A DNA stretch of 64,000 bases from Flavobacteriaceae bacterium (lineage in GTDB: Bacteria > Bacteroidota > Bacteroidia > Flavobacteriales > Flavobacteriaceae): assembly GCA_002862805.1 (NCBI GenBank), contig PKEA01000062.1, positions 1 to 64,000 of the forward strand, given 5' to 3'. Of the stretch, positions 62,185 to 64,000 are shown piece by piece (position 1 is the first letter of the stretch; each line of letters opens with the position of its first letter). The notes under the pieces are model-generated. The model saw only the letters and a program-made list of their open reading frames with translations, ran no database searches and was not told the origin of the DNA. Made by a program: the position numbers and the translations under genes.

Positions 62185-63093
62185 TTAACTAAAATTAAAT
62201 TGCTTTCCATCATTAGCTAAAAGGATTGGTTTAAAAATACTTTCTCCTTCTTTTTTAAATAAAGAAATATCTCCATAACGTGTAGAATAATGTCCCATTA
62301 GCAAAGTACCAACATTGGCTTTTTTAGCAATTAATGCAGCTTCTTTTGCTGTTGAATGCATTGTTTTAGATGCCAAATGATTTTCAGATTCTAAAAATGT
62401 TGATTCGTGATATAAAACATCTACATTTTTAATTATTGGAATAATTGATTCATTATAAAGTGTATCGCTACAAAAAGCATAACTTTTTTCTTTTTCTGGG
62501 CTAAAAGTAAGTTCTTCGTTTTTTATTTCTTTACCATTTTCTAAAGTAATATTTCCTCCGTTTTTAATTTTTGCAAAATAACATTTTTCAATATTATATT
62601 CTTCAACTGCTTCAATATTTAACTTGCGATGTGTATTTTTTTCTTTAAAAAGATAACCATTTGTATAAACTCTATGTTTTAAAGGAATTGTTTTAACTGT
62701 TACATTATCATCTTCAAAAACTAAAACACTTTCGTTACTTTCTAATTCATGAAAATATAAATTATATCCTGTGTAAGAATTTGATAATTTTAATTGTAGT
62801 AAAATGATTTCTTTAATTCCTTTTGGACCATAAACATGCAGGTCGTTTTCTCTATTTAACAAAGTAAAAGTTGAGATTAAACCTATTAATCCGTAAAAAT
62901 GATCGCCGTGTAAATGAGAAATGAAAATTCTATTTATGCGCGAAAATTTAATTTTATGTTTTCTAAGTTGTACTTGAGTTCCTTCACCACAATCAATTAA
63001 AAACATTTGATTTTTAATTTCAAGTACTTGAGAAGTGGGATTGGTAATTGTTCTTGGAGTAGCTGCATAACAGCCTAATATAGTAAGTTTCAT
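62185..63093 (-). CDS. rnz: ribonuclease Z
   Basis: RNase Z trims tRNA 3' trailers, which matters here because tRNA-Val does not encode CCA. It is 302 residues. It has the metallo-beta-lactamase motif FISHLHGDHFYGLIGLI, acidic DCGEGTQVQLRK, YGPKGIKE, CSDTLYNESIIP, the exosite/metal His in LYHESTFLESE and LLMGHYSTRYGD. I chose ATG 63093 (MKLTILGCYAATPRT) rather than a TTG at 63123, whose extra residues come from an inverted repeat. It is the middle gene of a pyrB-side unit. Confidence 0.96.
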   Translation of the reverse strand: MKLTILGCYAATPRTITNPTSQVLEIKNQMFLIDCGEGTQVQLRKHKIKFSRINRIFISHLHGDHFYGLIGLISTFTLLNRENDLHVYGPKGIKEIILLQLKLSNSYTGYNLYFHELESNESVLVFEDDNVTVKTIPLKHRVYTNGYLFKEKNTHRKLNIEAVEEYNIEKCYFAKIKNGGNITLENGKEIKNEELTFSPEKEKSYAFCSDTLYNESIIPIIKNVDVLYHESTFLESENHLASKTMHSTAKEAALIAKKANVGTLLMGHYSTRYGDISLFKKEGESIFKPILLANDGKQFNFS

Positions 63094-63100
63094 TTTTTTT

Positions 63101-63132
63101 AATTGATAATTGATAATTGACAATTATCAATT
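63101..63132. repeat. AT-rich inverted repeat between rnz and the 63133 gene
   Basis: AATTGATAATTG (63101-63112) and CAATTATCAATT (63121-63132) are perfect 12-base inverted copies with an 8-base loop. The loop itself repeats ATAATTG, so two stem registers are possible. It lies directly after a stop codon and before rnz. Confidence 0.8.
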
Positions 63133-63465
63133 TTAAAATCCTAAATCACGCTCAATTTCATCCATTTCAATCATATCATGTGCTTCAAGTACTGAAGGAA
63201 CAACAATAATTGAACTTGTAACTTTATTAAAATCGATATTATCTGCAACAATAACTAAAGATTTTTTTGCTTTAATATGCTTTTTTGAAAGTTCTTTAAA
63301 TATATCTAAATCTTTTTCTTTAATAGAACTATCATGACTAATATCTAAAATAAGGTTTTGAGAAGCATAAGTAGAATATTGACTTGAAATATTTTCTACA
63401 AAAGCTTTAACATCTCCTTTAGTTTCTTTTATAATCATTGTATGACCTTTTTGCTCTACTTTCAT
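63133..63465 (-). CDS. STAS-like small protein upstream of rnz
   Basis: This 110-residue protein has an alternating strand/helix pattern similar to STAS or anti-sigma-antagonist domains (MIIKETKGDVKAFVENI, QNLILDISHDSSIKEKDLDIFKELSKKHIKAKKSLVIVAD, SSIIVVPSVLEAHDMIEMDEIERDLGF). No clear phosphorylatable Ser motif is seen, so a regulatory function is only suggested. It lies between pyrB and rnz on the same strand and may be co-transcribed. I am sure it is a gene but not of its role. Confidence 0.72.
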   Translation of the reverse strand: MKVEQKGHTMIIKETKGDVKAFVENISSQYSTYASQNLILDISHDSSIKEKDLDIFKELSKKHIKAKKSLVIVADNIDFNKVTSSIIVVPSVLEAHDMIEMDEIERDLGF

Positions 63466-63499
63466 AATATTTAATCTATTGAAGCTAATTTATGAATAA

Positions 63500-64000
63500 T
63501 TATTTAATTTTTGATGCCAATAAGTAAATAACTGCCATTCGTATAGCAACACCATTTTCAACTTGGTTTAAAATTACCGATTGTGAAGAATCTGCAACGC
63601 CTGAAGTAATTTCAACACCTCTATTTATTGGACCAGGATGCATAATAACCACTTCCTTATTTAAGGAATCTAATAATTCTTTTGTAACCCCATATTGTTG
63701 CGCATATTCTCTTGTAGAAGGAAAATAATTAACATCTAATCGCTCGTTTTGAACGCGAAGCATATTTGCCACATCTGCCCATTCAAGCGCTTTTCTTAAG
63801 TTTGGTTCAACTTTAACACCTAAAGACTCTATATGTTTAGGTAAAAGTGTTTTTGGTCCGCAGACTTTAACCTCTGCTCCTTGCATTTGAAGTGCAAATA
63901 TATTAGATAAAGCAACTCTTGAATGCAAAATATCACCTACAATTACCACTTTTTTTCCTGCTACTTCTCCCAAACTTTCTCTAATTGTATAACTATCTAG
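63500..64000 (-). CDS. pyrB: aspartate carbamoyltransferase catalytic chain, 5' end outside window
   Basis: PyrB joins carbamoyl phosphate and aspartate in pyrimidine synthesis. Only the C-terminal 166 codons are in the window; the frame is open through base 64000 (LDSYTIRESLGEVAGKKVVIVGDILHSRV). Visible are the aspartate-domain GDILHSRVALSNI, MLRVQNERLD, and the substrate loop HPGPINRGVEI near the end. The protein ends VIYLLASKIK, normal for the catalytic chain. A TTG at 63973 is internal and is not the start. Confidence 0.95.
   Translation of the reverse strand, partial: LDSYTIRESLGEVAGKKVVIVGDILHSRVALSNIFALQMQGAEVKVCGPKTLLPKHIESLGVKVEPNLRKALEWADVANMLRVQNERLDVNYFPSTREYAQQYGVTKELLDSLNKEVVIMHPGPINRGVEITSGVADSSQSVILNQVENGVAIRMAVIYLLASKIK

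Noticed and set aside
62185..63123. rnz start at 63123
   Set aside because: It uses TTG and codes through an inverted repeat. ATG at 63093 begins the conserved MKLTILGCYAATPRT.

Overview
The window reads as chromosome of a low-GC member of the Bacteroidetes, most probably a Flavobacterium or close relative. The evidence is a PorX response regulator and two proteins with type IX secretion (T9SS) sorting tails, an lpxC/fabZ gene fusion next to lpxA, lpxD and efp, TAnnTTTG promoter boxes, AT-rich intergenic DNA and many lipoproteins with a short MKK-type leader. No rRNA, IS element, prophage or CRISPR array was seen. There is one tRNA (Val-TAC) and an RNase P RNA gene. The first and last genes (metal efflux adaptor, pyrB) run off the window.

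Layout. 1-10.9 kb (minus strand): one locus reading thioredoxin, ApbE flavin transferase, DUF4266 lipoprotein, DUF3570 protein, OmpR-type regulator, sensor kinase, small exported protein, an RND metal pump fused to its TolC-like channel, and the periplasmic adaptor. It joins a presumed extracytoplasmic flavin module to a heavy-metal efflux system under one two-component system. 11.1-15.3 kb: a frameshifted Mrr restriction gene, a VWA-like membrane protein, a four-helix protein and fabG.

15.4-27.2 kb (plus strand) is the most interesting block: an ECF sigma factor, a small membrane protein (anti-sigma candidate) and a CnrX/ZraP-like periplasmic sensor. These are followed by MbnP (frameshifted) and MbnH-type copper/haem proteins, an EF-hand lipoprotein, two YHYH proteins, a SCO copper chaperone, a T9SS-exported CotH-like protein, a VTC-type polyphosphate polymerase and DUF4956 and DUF2490 proteins. 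Three promoters share CAAGAA-N14-CGTCTAAA, each 33-34 bases from a start codon, which suggests that the block is the local regulon of its own sigma factor.

27.2-46.4 kb is mostly housekeeping: sucD, the lipid A cluster with efp, an HD hydrolase, porX, tsaE, alanine dehydrogenase, tRNA-Val, proline dehydrogenase, aroB, an arginine-decarboxylase/deoxyhypusine-synthase-like pair, DinB and an Lrp regulator. At 46.4-48.4 kb an M14 peptidase and an XRE-type regulator diverge from a 303-base region that carries six copies of a TTTACA-NN-TGTAAA palindrome. 48.4-58.6 kb holds a lipoprotein, an acyltransferase, a four-gene ABC-type operon, kdsB, a RecD-like helicase, rsmD and a flavodoxin-reductase-like enzyme. 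58.6-64 kb holds rnpB, dnaX (split by an A10 run that probably yields gamma and tau forms), a CAP-domain lipoprotein, pdxH, ribonuclease Z and pyrB.

Three genes (mrr, MbnP, dnaX) are split by single-base frame changes. dnaX is best explained by slippage. The other two are either real lesions or assembly indels, which cannot be told apart from sequence alone.
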